DNA from: Niveibacterium sp. SC-1
GTDB taxonomy: Bacteria; Pseudomonadota; Gammaproteobacteria; Burkholderiales; Rhodocyclaceae
Assembly (NCBI RefSeq): GCF_038235435.1
Contig: NZ_CP151275.1
Location: 2,542,001 to 2,606,000 of the forward strand
DNA length: 64,000 nt
Direction of reading: 5' to 3'
Shown piece by piece: positions 38,221-46,582 of this stretch. The position numbers and the translations under genes were made by a program. Each line of letters starts with the position of its first letter. Within the stretch, counting starts at the first letter, position 1. Below the pieces are notes generated by a model that saw only the letters and a list, made by a program, of their open reading frames with translations, was not told the origin of the DNA and did not search any database.

Positions 38221-39165
38221 TCAGTCGCCACCCGTCTTGGGAGCTTGCGTGATGCGCTTCGCAGGGTGATTTAGCCTCAGGCGTCGGCGGACTCGACGCG
38301 GGAGGGGAACGCGTTCGAGAGTGTCAGCCAGCGCGCGTTGATTCTCGTCCAACAGACGGGCGAGCCGTTCGACGTTGGCGCGCTCGACGGCCAGACTCTC
38401 CGCCTGAGCCTGATACCCTTGCTCCCGCAGTTCCAGTACTGCCCCGTGTTGAAGCCGCAATTCGGCAAGGCGTGTCTCAAAGGTTGTGGCCTGTCGCTCG
38501 GCTTGCCGCCCCAACTCCGTACGCGCCTCGTCGATCTTGACCAGCATCGCGCGGCGCTCAGTATCGCCCGCTTCGCGCGTGGCACGCAGCTCCTGCTCCA
38601 GGTACGCGATCCGAACGCGGTGCGTGTTCAAGACCATTTGTTGTTCGTGCTCCGACTGTGCGTACCTGCGCTGCGCAGTCGCTAGTTCGCCTACCAGTCG
38701 CTGGGCTTCCTCCCTGGCTGCAGTTCGCTCTTCCACAAGCGAATGCTGATATGTCTCGAATGCGACGCAGCGCACTTCGAAATCGTGCCGCGCCTGATCG
38801 AGGTCTGCGTGCTCTCGCAAGAGATCTGTCCTGTCTCCCGCTAACAAGAGGCGCTCGCCCTCGAATTCCAGCAACACTTGCGCGCGGGCCTGATTCAACG
38901 CCAGTTTCCAGAAATCAGACGCCACGACGCCTATCGGGTCGGGGATCGCGGCCGCCTCATCGCTGCGGGCAGGCTGCTCCAGCCTATCGCCCAGGGACTT
39001 GAACCAGACGTCCAGAAGCGGCGTGATCGTATTGGGCGAGCCGCGCCCAATCTGAGCACGGACCTTGTCGACTGTAGGCCGCTGGCCCGTGCGCAGCAGC
39101 GCGTCAGCGGCCTGCGTCACCGCCTCCTGATCGACGCCACCCCGACTTCCCTGGATCTCTCGCAT
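38221..39165 (-). CDS. KfrA-type coiled-coil DNA-binding protein, TnpT-like (second copy)
   Basis: From the ATG at 39165 the protein has 314 residues. It has an N-terminal KfrA-type domain (AADALLRTGQRPTVDKVRAQ, then SPNTITPLLDVWFKSLG), a long coiled coil and a basic end (RRVRRRLRLNHPAKR). It is divergent from the recombinase at 39258 with 92 bp between them, which is exactly the arrangement of tnpT and tnpS in Tn4651-type elements. No transposase gene or matching terminal repeats were found near it, so it is either a relic or a free-standing recombination module. A start at 39243 would overlap the palindromic region and is less likely. Confidence 0.78.
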   Translation of the reverse strand: MREIQGSRGGVDQEAVTQAADALLRTGQRPTVDKVRAQIGRGSPNTITPLLDVWFKSLGDRLEQPARSDEAAAIPDPIGVVASDFWKLALNQARAQVLLEFEGERLLLAGDRTDLLREHADLDQARHDFEVRCVAFETYQHSLVEERTAAREEAQRLVGELATAQRRYAQSEHEQQMVLNTHRVRIAYLEQELRATREAGDTERRAMLVKIDEARTELGRQAERQATTFETRLAELRLQHGAVLELREQGYQAQAESLAVERANVERLARLLDENQRALADTLERVPLPRRVRRRLRLNHPAKRITQAPKTGGD

Positions 39166-39257
39166 TTTGCGCCCTACCCTTAGGTGAGTAAGTCCCGATA
39201 AACCAACGTTATCCAAACCTAGATGGCGCGCGGCGCCATACACACTACAGTGTAGAT
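39166..39257. promoter_or_regulatory. Divergent promoter and probable recombination site between tnpT-like and tnpS-like genes
   Basis: It contains a perfect 7-bp inverted repeat with a 3-bp centre (ATGGCGC-GCG-GCGCCAT, 39223-39239) and a second inverted repeat ACACT-AC-AGTGT (39242-39253) beside the tnpS-like start. In Tn4651 the resolution site lies in this position. Confidence 0.6.
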
Positions 39258-40355
39258 ATGGCGACGTACTTCGGCATCGACGCAGCGGATGTGCTGCTCA
39301 AATGGGTGCAGGGGCAGCCTGAGCAGCAAGCTCTCGTCGCCGTCGACGAACTCCTTGTGGAAGGCAGCTCAGCCCATACGCAGGCGTCGTATTGCGCCGC
39401 GCTGCGGTACTGGGCCGCCTGGTATCAACTTCGGTTTGGCGAGCCCATCGCCCTGCCCGTCTCCGTGTCCACCGTCCTGCAGTTCGTCGTGGATCACGCG
39501 CGCCGCAGCGCGCCTTCGGGGACGCTCGTCTGGGAACTGCCTGCCGATATCGATCAAACCTTGGTCCAGGGGGGATTCAAGGGAAAACGGGGACCGATGG
39601 CGATCTCCACCCTCACCCATCGCGTGGCCGTGCTGTCCTGGGCCCACCAGCGAAGCCCCACGCTGCAGAACCCTTGCCATGATCCGAAAGTCCGCGAGCT
39701 CCTGCGCAAGACCCGACGCGCCTATGCGCTGCGGGGCGAGCGAGCCCGCGGCAAACCTGCACTCACGTGCGTCGCGCTCGAGGCGTTGCTGGCGACCTGC
39801 GATAAAAGCCTCAGAGGATTGCGTGATCGAGCGCTACTGCTTGTCGGCTTCTGCTCCGGCGGACGTCGTCGATCAGAGCTTGCAGCGCTGCAAGTGGAGG
39901 CTCTGCGGCAGGTGGGAACGGACGCGTTTGTGTTCGAGCTACGGGCCCACAAAGCCGATGGCGACGGCAGGACACGGCCGGAGGATATGAAACCGGTGGT
40001 CGGGCAGGCCGCGCGAGCGCTGTCAGCTTGGCTGGCGGCCGCGGGCTTGGAAAGTGGACCGGTCTTTCGCCGGGTGTACCGCTCAGGCCGCACTGGACCC
40101 GGACTGTCCGCGGAATCCGTTCGCGACATCGTGATGACGCGCACGCGCTTGGCGGGACTGGATGCGGCCTACAGTGCCCACTCTCTGCGCTCGGGGTTCC
40201 TGACGGAAGCCGGGCTCCAAGGCGTGCCGCTCGGGGAGACGATGGCGCTCTCGTCGCACCGCAGCCTCTCCGTCGCCATGGGCTACTACCGCGTGGGCGA
40301 AGTCACCCATACGCGCGCAGCGCGGATTCTCGAAAATCATGAAAGCGAAAGATAA
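39258..40355 (+). CDS. Tyrosine recombinase, TnpS-like (second copy)
   Basis: The 365-residue protein has an N-terminal core-binding domain (SSAHTQASYCAALRYWAAWY) and a C-terminal catalytic domain. Catalytic elements seen are Arg in GGRRRSELAAL, HSLRSGF, His in LSSHRS and a Tyr in AMGYYRVGE. It is only loosely similar to the recombinase at 21379. With the divergent KfrA-like gene it forms a TnpS/TnpT-type pair. It may resolve or integrate a mobile unit that carries the neighbouring nucleoid-protein genes. Confidence 0.85.
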   Translation: MATYFGIDAADVLLKWVQGQPEQQALVAVDELLVEGSSAHTQASYCAALRYWAAWYQLRFGEPIALPVSVSTVLQFVVDHARRSAPSGTLVWELPADIDQTLVQGGFKGKRGPMAISTLTHRVAVLSWAHQRSPTLQNPCHDPKVRELLRKTRRAYALRGERARGKPALTCVALEALLATCDKSLRGLRDRALLLVGFCSGGRRRSELAALQVEALRQVGTDAFVFELRAHKADGDGRTRPEDMKPVVGQAARALSAWLAAAGLESGPVFRRVYRSGRTGPGLSAESVRDIVMTRTRLAGLDAAYSAHSLRSGFLTEAGLQGVPLGETMALSSHRSLSVAMGYYRVGEVTHTRAARILENHESER

Positions 40356-40753
40356 GCGTCCCCACGCCCGAACGCCGAGGTCAGCTCGGCGACGAGCTCG
40401 GTGAAGCGCTGCGGCGCGGTCGCCTTAGGGGGCGCGCATCGCCCAACAACGTGCATCTCTCAATGCGTGAGTCGAATGTCCGGTGCGCAGCGAAACGTCT
40501 AGTTCGAGGGTCTGCAAAACGGTCGCCCAGCTGTAGCGGCCGGCCCCAACGTAGTGAAGGTCCGCTGTCCCGTGCGTTGCGGCCACCCCGCCCAGCGGGA
40601 TGCAGTTAGGTCGAACGACCGCGAAGCGGCCAAGGCGTAAGCACAGGGACTCGCAGCCGCCGGGGGCAGCCGTTGCCGAACGGAGACTGGTGGTGTGCTC
40701 GTCGCAGATCTGGGCGATCGCCTTTCGGCAACGCCGAAATACGTACACCAACC
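40356..40753. other. Intergenic region with an extragenic repeat
   Basis: No gene is supported. Positions about 40498-40620 resemble 26098-26220 inside the transposon, sharing AGTTCGAGGGTC, GCAAA, CGGTCGC and AGCGGCCGGCC in order. Confidence 0.5.
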
Positions 40754-41053
40754 TTAAAGGACTGGTCGGTCTGTATTCGGCGAGCCGAATCCTTTGAGTC
40801 CGAGACCCGGTTTGAATACGACGGCGCGACGAGGGGGAATCGGAACGCCGTCCCCGGTGCGGGGATTCCGTCCGGCGCGGGCACCGACTTGGCGTGTCGA
40901 GAAATTCCCGAAACCGCGAATCTCAAGCCGATCGCCTGATGCAAGAGTCGCTGCGATTGCTTCGAGCACGCTTTTCACGGCGAGTTCGACATCCACGGGC
41001 GGCACCTCCGGATTGAGGGCCTGCAATCGGTCGATCAGTTCTGAGCGAAGCAT
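40754..41053 (-). CDS. HU/IHF-family nucleoid protein, IHF-beta-like
   Basis: The 99-residue protein matches the IHF-beta pattern: MLRSELIDRLQALNPEVPP, then DVELAVKSVLEAIAATLASG, then RLEIRGFGNFSTR and GRNPRTGD. It has the proline-containing beta arm that bends DNA. Its position in an island, near H-NS and recombinase genes, suggests an accessory copy rather than the housekeeping ihfB, which normally follows rpsA. IHF is known to assist Tn4652 transposition, so a mobile-element role is possible. Confidence 0.88.
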   Translation of the reverse strand: MLRSELIDRLQALNPEVPPVDVELAVKSVLEAIAATLASGDRLEIRGFGNFSTRQVGARAGRNPRTGDGVPIPPRRAVVFKPGLGLKGFGSPNTDRPVL

Positions 41054-41123
41054 GGGACGTCAGGCTGCAACACTGAGGATGGGCAAAGGGCGAGCAGCGC
41101 GTGGCGGTACTCGCCACGCGCGA

Positions 41124-41351
41124 TCAGGCGCCCTGCGTGGTGGCAGGAGAGAGCAAACCGCGCCATTCGAGTACGTCAGCAATGGGCTCGGGGTTCAGAC
41201 CCTCTGTGGGTGCGGCCTGCCACCATGCTGTGCGCTTGCCGGACTTGCCGTAGAACGCGCGCTGCTCTTTGCCTGCGCCGGTGCGCACGTCGTACCAGCC
41301 TTCTCGCGCCGGGGTGAGTTCTGAATCAAACCAGGGGCTCAGTGCTTCCAT
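41124..41351 (-). CDS. Small hypothetical protein
   Basis: From the ATG at 41351 the protein has 75 residues, rich in tryptophan (MEALSPWFDSELTPAREGWY, TAWWQAAP). A TTG seven codons upstream could be used instead. Short proteins of this kind, built on P-x-R-x-G-x-Y-x-V and a W-containing turn, are common in phage and island regions; no function is known to me. Confidence 0.55.
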   Translation of the reverse strand: MEALSPWFDSELTPAREGWYDVRTGAGKEQRAFYGKSGKRTAWWQAAPTEGLNPEPIADVLEWRGLLSPATTQGA

Positions 41352-41490
41352 TCTTCTTTGCTCGGCATTCAAAAATCAGCGTCGGCTGACGCGGCTCGGC
41401 ATGATGTAGCGCGTTCAAACTGAAGTCCAATCCAAGGGCTCGGCTCGCTCGCCTACCATCACGGTTTCAACTCAGGAGAAGTGGCGCACC

Positions 41491-41874
41491 ATGGCGGACA
41501 TTCAAGGTTTGTCGATTCAGGAATTGAAGGGCCTGGCCAAGAAGATCGAGCGCGAGATCGAAAAGCGCGCAGACCTTGCTACCGCACGCGTGCTGAAAGA
41601 AGTCCAGAAGCTTGCGAAGGCCGCCGGCTTGGAGCTCAGCGACCTCCTTGGGACGCCGGCCCGCAAGAAGCGTCAGGCCGCAGCACCCGTGGCGTTGGAC
41701 GACGTAGCCCCAGTCAAGCGCAAGCCGCGCGCCAAGTACTCCAACCCGGCGGATCCGGCGCAAAAGTGGACCGGCCGCGGTCGCAAGCCGCGTTGGGTGG
41801 AAGCTCACCTGGCCAGTGGTGGCGCCTTGGAAGTGCTCGAGATCAAGCGTCAGCGCACCACGGCAAAGGCCTGA
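41491..41874 (+). CDS. H-NS family nucleoid-associated protein
   Basis: The 127-residue protein has an N-terminal oligomerisation helix (IQELKGLAKKIEREIEKRA), a basic linker (RKKRQAAAP) and the C-terminal DNA-binding motif KYSNPADPAQKWTGRGRKP. H-NS proteins silence AT-rich acquired genes. Being coded on a mobile island, it may hide the island from the host or modify host H-NS. AGGAGAAG lies upstream of the ATG. Confidence 0.9.
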   Translation: MADIQGLSIQELKGLAKKIEREIEKRADLATARVLKEVQKLAKAAGLELSDLLGTPARKKRQAAAPVALDDVAPVKRKPRAKYSNPADPAQKWTGRGRKPRWVEAHLASGGALEVLEIKRQRTTAKA

Positions 41875-42111
41875 CCGCGCTCGCAACGCCCAAACAAAGC
41901 GGCCTCCCCTTCGATCGAACCGAAGCGCGTGGCCGCGCTTGGCCAAACATGAGCGCGTTGGCAAGCAAGTCGCGCGTAGTGCCGACCACTCGCTTGCAAT
42001 GAAGCGGTCACAAGGACCCGCTGTACGACCTTGTCGATCTGCACGTTCACGGTTCCAAGATCCCCATGATCGAGCCGCGGCGCTGCCCACCTGACAGACG
42101 CGGGTGCTGCT

Positions 42112-42309
42112 CTATGCCCCACTCCCCGCCTTGCGGATGAACAGCCGTCCCTCTTCGACTTCGAGCTCAATCGCATCGCCCACCCCGCACCCCATCTCGC
42201 TGAGGACCTCGTCCGGGATCGTCAGCCACACGTCGCCACTGCCATCGTCGACCGGGACCAACTGAGAGGTATAGCGGGCCTCATTGATCTTCGGCTTGGA
42301 ATCACTCAT
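42112..42309 (-). CDS. AbrB/MazE-type antitoxin-like protein
   Basis: The 65-residue protein has an AbrB/SpoVT swapped-hairpin DNA-binding pattern (GDVWLTIPDEVLSEMGCGVG, then DAIELEVEEGRLFIRK). Proteins of this size are usually antitoxins and sit before a toxin gene. The 240 bp downstream to the H-NS gene hold no intact toxin frame, so it is an orphan here. Confidence 0.72.
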   Translation of the reverse strand: MSDSKPKINEARYTSQLVPVDDGSGDVWLTIPDEVLSEMGCGVGDAIELEVEEGRLFIRKAGSGA

Positions 42310-42411
42310 GGGACCTCCCGGGCGGGTGTGTTGTGAGATGGCTGAGTGCGTTCGGAGGTGCGTTGGGCCGGATGACCGCGGCGTAACGCCACCAGAGGCC
42401 CGTGGCGAACG

Positions 42412-43266
42412 TCATGCGCCATGCCCCAGTGCCCGGTTCAGTACGTCGGCGAGCCGCACACCGGCGTCACGCAGTTGCGCGCGCACCACCGCGCGTCCCG
42501 TCGTGAGGTAACGAGCGTCCAGCGTCGACACCGTCGGCGGCGTTCTGCTGCATTGCCAGCCGGGCAAGTCGGCATAAGCCACTTCCCTGGCCAGCGTGTA
42601 GCCGTGCGAAGACCACTCGCCCAGGCCGCCGCGCCGGATCGCGTCCAGATTCGTTTTCGCGGAGACAATGAGTTGCTCGGCGTACTGCTCTTCCGAGATG
42701 CCCCGCAACTCCTGCTTGACGAGCTCAACGTCCCACACTTCGTGCAAGTTGCGCTCAAGCGCCTTGCGGGCGCCCGCAAAGATCACCGTCACGTCGTTGC
42801 CGCCCCGATCCTCGTTGTTGGCAACGTGCAGCGGTTGGTGCAGGTCGCCCATCAAATGAATCACCATACGCAGCGCGGCCGCGCGTTGCGCCTGGCTCAG
42901 TCGCGCATCCCCCACCTCTTCGATCAGGGCAGGCAAACGCGTGGTCAGGCAGTTGCCTCTCGGACAGCGGATGGCCGGCGCGCCGCACACCGCCTGATTG
43001 CTGTAGTGCCACTGCGCCTTGGCGGGTCCGAGGGGGCGTTTCTCCTGATCCATCCAGGTGCTGGCATCGGCCAGGGTCTCGCCGCCGAGGAGATCCTGAA
43101 TCGCGATCCGCGTGCGCGGCGCGAGGAACGCCTCCGCGACGCGGCCGGTGATGTGATGTCCCTGTGCGCCCCAGGCCCAGCTCGTGTTGGGCAGGAGACT
43201 CAAAAGGGCGACTAGGGCCCACGCGGGGTATCGCTGCAGGGTGGGCAAAACTGACACAGAGAGCAT
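42412..43266 (-). CDS. S1/P1 family nuclease
   Basis: The 284-residue secreted nuclease has a signal peptide (ALVALLSLLPNTSWA) cleaved so that the mature protein starts WGAQGH; that N-terminal Trp is a zinc ligand in the family. Further zinc-site motifs are HLMGDLHQPLH, RGGNDVTV and NLHEVWD. It should cut single-stranded DNA and RNA in the periplasm or outside the cell. It starts 201 bp after the DUF2384-like gene and is probably transcribed separately. Confidence 0.92.
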   Translation of the reverse strand: MLSVSVLPTLQRYPAWALVALLSLLPNTSWAWGAQGHHITGRVAEAFLAPRTRIAIQDLLGGETLADASTWMDQEKRPLGPAKAQWHYSNQAVCGAPAIRCPRGNCLTTRLPALIEEVGDARLSQAQRAAALRMVIHLMGDLHQPLHVANNEDRGGNDVTVIFAGARKALERNLHEVWDVELVKQELRGISEEQYAEQLIVSAKTNLDAIRRGGLGEWSSHGYTLAREVAYADLPGWQCSRTPPTVSTLDARYLTTGRAVVRAQLRDAGVRLADVLNRALGHGA

Positions 43267-43467
43267 TTCGATTCGTTCGTTGTAGGCGGGGGCGCAGGAG
43301 GTGCCCCGGCAAGGCCCGTACGATACGCGCCCACTCGCTCATGCGATGAGCCCGTCAGGCGCGCCCTCACGCGGCTTTCAACGCCGAAGATCGATTCGAC
43401 TCACCCGCCCCACTCGCCCCACCCAGCTGGGGCGCGGCGGACCACGCCCCCTTGCCGGTCGGCTCGT

Positions 43468-44151
43468 TCAGGCGCGCTCCGGCAGGTCCGCGAACATCGC
43501 CTGCTCCTGCGCCGCCGCTCGCACCACCCGAGCCTGATCACGGCGCCATACCTCGATCGGCGTCGTGCCCTCCAAGAATGCATTCGAAGCAGTCCACCAG
43601 CTGGCGAGTGCCCAACCGCCATAGTCCGTTGCCAGGCTGGTCAGCACAAGATGAAGCGCCTCGCTCGGGCATCCGGACGGATCGAACTGAAAGCGCGGGT
43701 AGCCCCGTTCGCCGCCCACCTGTAGCGAGAAGACGCGCTGCTCGTGCTCCAGCGCCTCGACCACCCGGAGACCCTGTTCGCCTGGCGTGCCAAGCAGCGC
43801 AGCCACCTCGGTCTGGGCCGCGAGGCCTCCACTCTGTCGGACGAACGAGTCTCTCATCATCAGGTTCTGGCACGCGTGCCACAGGCGGGTCTCTAAATCC
43901 CCTTCCAGCCGGCTGCTCGCCACGTCCAGCGCACGTTCGAGCGCGGCCCCCTGCCCTTCAGGCGCCACTCCGCCCGCAGCGAACTCGCGGTCGAGGAGGT
44001 CGGCGAAGGCCGAGAAGAAGTGCGCGACAAGCGCTTCGAGCGGCGCCTGGAGCGTAGCGGCCAAGCTTGCGACCGTGTCCTCCAAGGACATCGGCGCCGG
44101 TTCCGCGCCCGGGTCGCACTCGCGTGGTGTTGAAGGTTTCCTCTCGATCAT
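43468..44151 (-). CDS. MbcA/ParS/Xre-like toxin-binding-domain protein
   Basis: From the ATG at 44151 (GGAGG nine bases upstream) the protein has 227 residues. The C-terminal part (RGYPRFQFDPSGCPSEALHL, then GWALASWWTASNAFLEGTTP) resembles the DUF2384-like tail of Xre/MbcA antitoxins, including the W, LxG-x-x-P elements. The N-terminal half is helical and unrecognised. It lies just after the frameshifted antitoxin gene, where a RES-type toxin gene would normally be found, but it is not a RES toxin by sequence. Confidence 0.6.
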   Translation of the reverse strand: MIERKPSTPRECDPGAEPAPMSLEDTVASLAATLQAPLEALVAHFFSAFADLLDREFAAGGVAPEGQGAALERALDVASSRLEGDLETRLWHACQNLMMRDSFVRQSGGLAAQTEVAALLGTPGEQGLRVVEALEHEQRVFSLQVGGERGYPRFQFDPSGCPSEALHLVLTSLATDYGGWALASWWTASNAFLEGTTPIEVWRRDQARVVRAAAQEQAMFADLPERA

Positions 44152-44212
44152 GGGTTCCGGCCTCCAGCAAGAACACGGGCAGGCAGGGTGCGAGTCGTCG
44201 GGGGCAGGCCTG

Positions 44213-44579
44213 TCATCCTCCCGCACCACTTGCAAACGATTCAAGATAGGCGATCACCGCATCGGTTCTCCCATCCTGTACCAGAGCGTCAGCCGTCTTG
44301 TAGTCGAAGGTGGGTAAAGGCTCGTTGCGCAGGTGCCGCACGCCTGTCGTCTCCTGACAGCTCGGTAGCAACCGCGAGAAACCGGATCACGTCTCGAAGG
44401 TAGTTCTGGAGTTGGGAGACATCGGGTCGCGCGGTGGGGATGCCTGAATGAACACGAGCGCGCTCCGCCAGTTCCAGGAGGCTAAAGCCGAAGATGTCGC
44501 CAACTTTCGTGGGTGGCAAATTTGGCGTATCGGCTTCTCGAAACCGCTCTACGAATGATGGGTGCAACGCGGTGTTCAT
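44213..44579 (-). pseudogene. Xre/MbcA/ParS antitoxin gene with a +1 frameshift
   Basis: The first frame gives MNTALHPSFVERFREADTP through VATELSGDDRRA. After one extra base near 44335 the other frame continues HLRNEPLPTFDYKTADALVQ and on to a stop at 44213, which is the conserved end of DUF2384-type antitoxins. Read without the shift, the product ends early at 44289. The intact family pattern across both frames makes a recent inactivating indel or a sequencing error likely. Confidence 0.75.
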
Positions 44580-44862
44580 GACGGATCTCTCGCGCACTGC
44601 TGACGCCAGAGCAAGCGTACCCGAACCGCTCTTGCATCGACAGGGGCGCGACAGGCACAAGGAGGTTCCGCGTAGTGGCCCTGCTGCCCTCGCTTGCCGA
44701 CCTTCGCGTGAAGGATCGAGCATGCGCGCGGCAGCACATTGGGCCGCTCACCCCACATAGGCTAGGAGCTGCTCTTACCTGCGTAGCAGCCAGTCAGGAC
44801 CTCGACAGGGCGATCGCCAGCGTTCACGCTTTGCGGCAGACAGTCGCTGGAATCCTCCCCCG

Positions 44863-44961
44863 ATGAATTTCTTGCGTTCGATCTCTCTTGCTCCATGCAA
44901 TCCAGAGTCGACCCTCAAACCGCCGTTTCGCGCTGACCTCTTCCGCAGGCCGCCGTTGTGA
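44863..44961 (+). CDS. Possible 32-residue leader ORF overlapping hipA
   Basis: A short frame (MNFLRSISLAPCNPES at the start) ends in TGA that overlaps the GTG start of hipA by four bases (GTGA). The coupling geometry is that of an operon, and hipB would be expected here. The peptide has no HTH. It may be a leader or a remnant; evidence is only positional. Confidence 0.3.
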   Translation: MNFLRSISLAPCNPESTLKPPFRADLFRRPPL

Positions 44962-46175
44962 CAGTCAGCACTCTCTATGCCTCAACGCCAGCGGGCCTCT
45001 CTGGAGCCCTGGCTCGAGCTGGCGATCAATGCACCTTCATCTATGAGGCGAAGGCATCGCCCGAAGCGGCGGTGTCTCTCACGATGCCAGTGCGGCCTGA
45101 GCCCTTCGTGCACTCGGGCCTTCACCCAGCCTTTCAGATGAACCTACCGGAGGGCGACCTTCTAGGACGTTTGCGCCTTTGCTTTCCGCAAGGGACATCG
45201 GACCCGATGACGATCCTGTCGGTCTTGGGTGGCGAATCGTCGATCGGGCGGGTGCGATTCAGTACGCGAGAGGCCAAACAGGAAACTCGGGTCACCAGCG
45301 TTGCGGGGGAATCTCTGAAGGCCATCCTTGCCTACCAGGGCGCGAAAGGCCTATTCGAATGTCTGGCAGAAAAGTACCTGTTGCGCGGCGGCATTAGCGG
45401 CGTCCAGCCGAAAGTGCTCGTGCCTGAGCGCGCCAGCAGCGCGCGGGGCGAGGAGCAAGCGCTGCCGTTGGCGGACTTGATTGTGAAGTCCGCCCCGCGG
45501 GAGTTTCCGACGCTAGCGGTCAACGAGTTCGTTTGCATGTCGGTCGTTCGCGCGTGCGGCATTCCCACGCCGAAGTTCTACCTTTCGAATGACCGGCGGC
45601 TCTTCGTCGTGCGTCGCTTCGATCGCGCTTCCAACGGGTGTGCACTGGGTTTCGAGGACTTCGCTGCGCTCAGCGGCAAAGGCACGGCCTGCAAGTACGA
45701 AGGCAGTTATGAGGGGGTCGCGCTTCGGATTGCGGCATTGATCAGCGATGAGTCGGCGCGCGCAGCGGCACTGGCACGAATGTTCGACATGGTTGCGATC
45801 TCCTGCATGCTGGGCAATGGCGACGCCCATCTGAAGAATTTCGGCTTGCTCTACGAGGGCGCGGGCACGAACGTCGCGCTCGCACCGGCCTTCGATATCG
45901 TCAATACGACGTGCTACATCCCCGAGGACGGTCTGGCTCTGAGCTTGGGCGGCTCGAAGTCCTTCTTCGCATCACGTCTCCATTTGCTCGACTTCGCAAA
46001 CAAGTGCGCCATGACGGCAGGCTCCGCGAGGAGGCGTATCCGTCACATGATCGAAGTAGCCCACAGCGTCGTTGCGGATCTCGATGCACTCGTCGATGAG
46101 GTGCCCGGTCTTGGGCTGAGCTTGGAGCGCGAGCTAGGCTCCTTTAGGGAAACCTTTGCGTCGAGCGCGTATTGA
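44958..46175 (+). CDS. hipA: HipA-type serine/threonine kinase toxin
   Basis: The 405-residue protein has an N-terminal HipA subdomain and a kinase-like core. The Gly-rich loop GGISGVQPK includes S147, equivalent to the autophosphorylated serine of HipA. The catalytic loop is MLGNGDAHLKNFG and the metal motif PAFDIVN. HipA kinases phosphorylate tRNA-synthetase-type targets and arrest growth. No HipB lies directly upstream; the only HipB-like gene in the window is at 12911. The 3' part is duplicated at 32454. The next genes are CBASS, 407 bp downstream. Confidence 0.92.
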   Translation: MTVSTLYASTPAGLSGALARAGDQCTFIYEAKASPEAAVSLTMPVRPEPFVHSGLHPAFQMNLPEGDLLGRLRLCFPQGTSDPMTILSVLGGESSIGRVRFSTREAKQETRVTSVAGESLKAILAYQGAKGLFECLAEKYLLRGGISGVQPKVLVPERASSARGEEQALPLADLIVKSAPREFPTLAVNEFVCMSVVRACGIPTPKFYLSNDRRLFVVRRFDRASNGCALGFEDFAALSGKGTACKYEGSYEGVALRIAALISDESARAAALARMFDMVAISCMLGNGDAHLKNFGLLYEGAGTNVALAPAFDIVNTTCYIPEDGLALSLGGSKSFFASRLHLLDFANKCAMTAGSARRRIRHMIEVAHSVVADLDALVDEVPGLGLSLERELGSFRETFASSAY

Positions 46176-46360
46176 TTGCGAGTTCGCCTTCGAGGCTGGG
46201 CAAATCCCCGGCCGGCTTCAGAACGGGGCCCTCTCCCTGTTTGAAACTGGCCACTTGCTCCGGAGCAAACACGGCTGTTCCTGCGCAGGATTTGCCTACT
46301 TCCGATCTTCACATTCGACCCCAAGGAGAAATGCGAAGTTACCGCTTCGCAGGGATGGCA
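45588..46360. repeat. Long duplication, copy 2 (hipA 3' part and downstream)
   Basis: Partner of 32454-33230. Both copies end at the same hairpin (here TGCGAAG-TTACCG-CTTCGCA) and then diverge into different defence genes. Confidence 0.88.
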
Positions 46361-46582
46361 GCCGCTCACCTAGCGGGCCCTGACGACCGTTGTTGGTCAC
46401 TGAGTTGACGCCCGGGAAGGTCGCGTTTTGTGTTCCGTCGTCACGCCATCCGAGCCTCAAGGGGAAACACCGTTGGCGGCATCTCGAAGCCAAGCAGGGT
46501 CGGCGGCTCGCTCACAGAAATGCGGGTAAACACTACGTATCGATGCACTTGAAATCTGCCTAAGCGCCCTAACGGTCGGCTG
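46176..46582. other. Intergenic region between hipA and CBASS
   Basis: The first 190 bp belongs to the duplication. The remaining 220 bp is unique and should hold the CBASS promoter. No gene is supported. Confidence 0.5.

Noticed and set aside
40425..40751. 108-codon minus-strand frame next to the IHF-like gene
   Set aside because: It lies in an extragenic repeat region and has no plausible start signal or domain.
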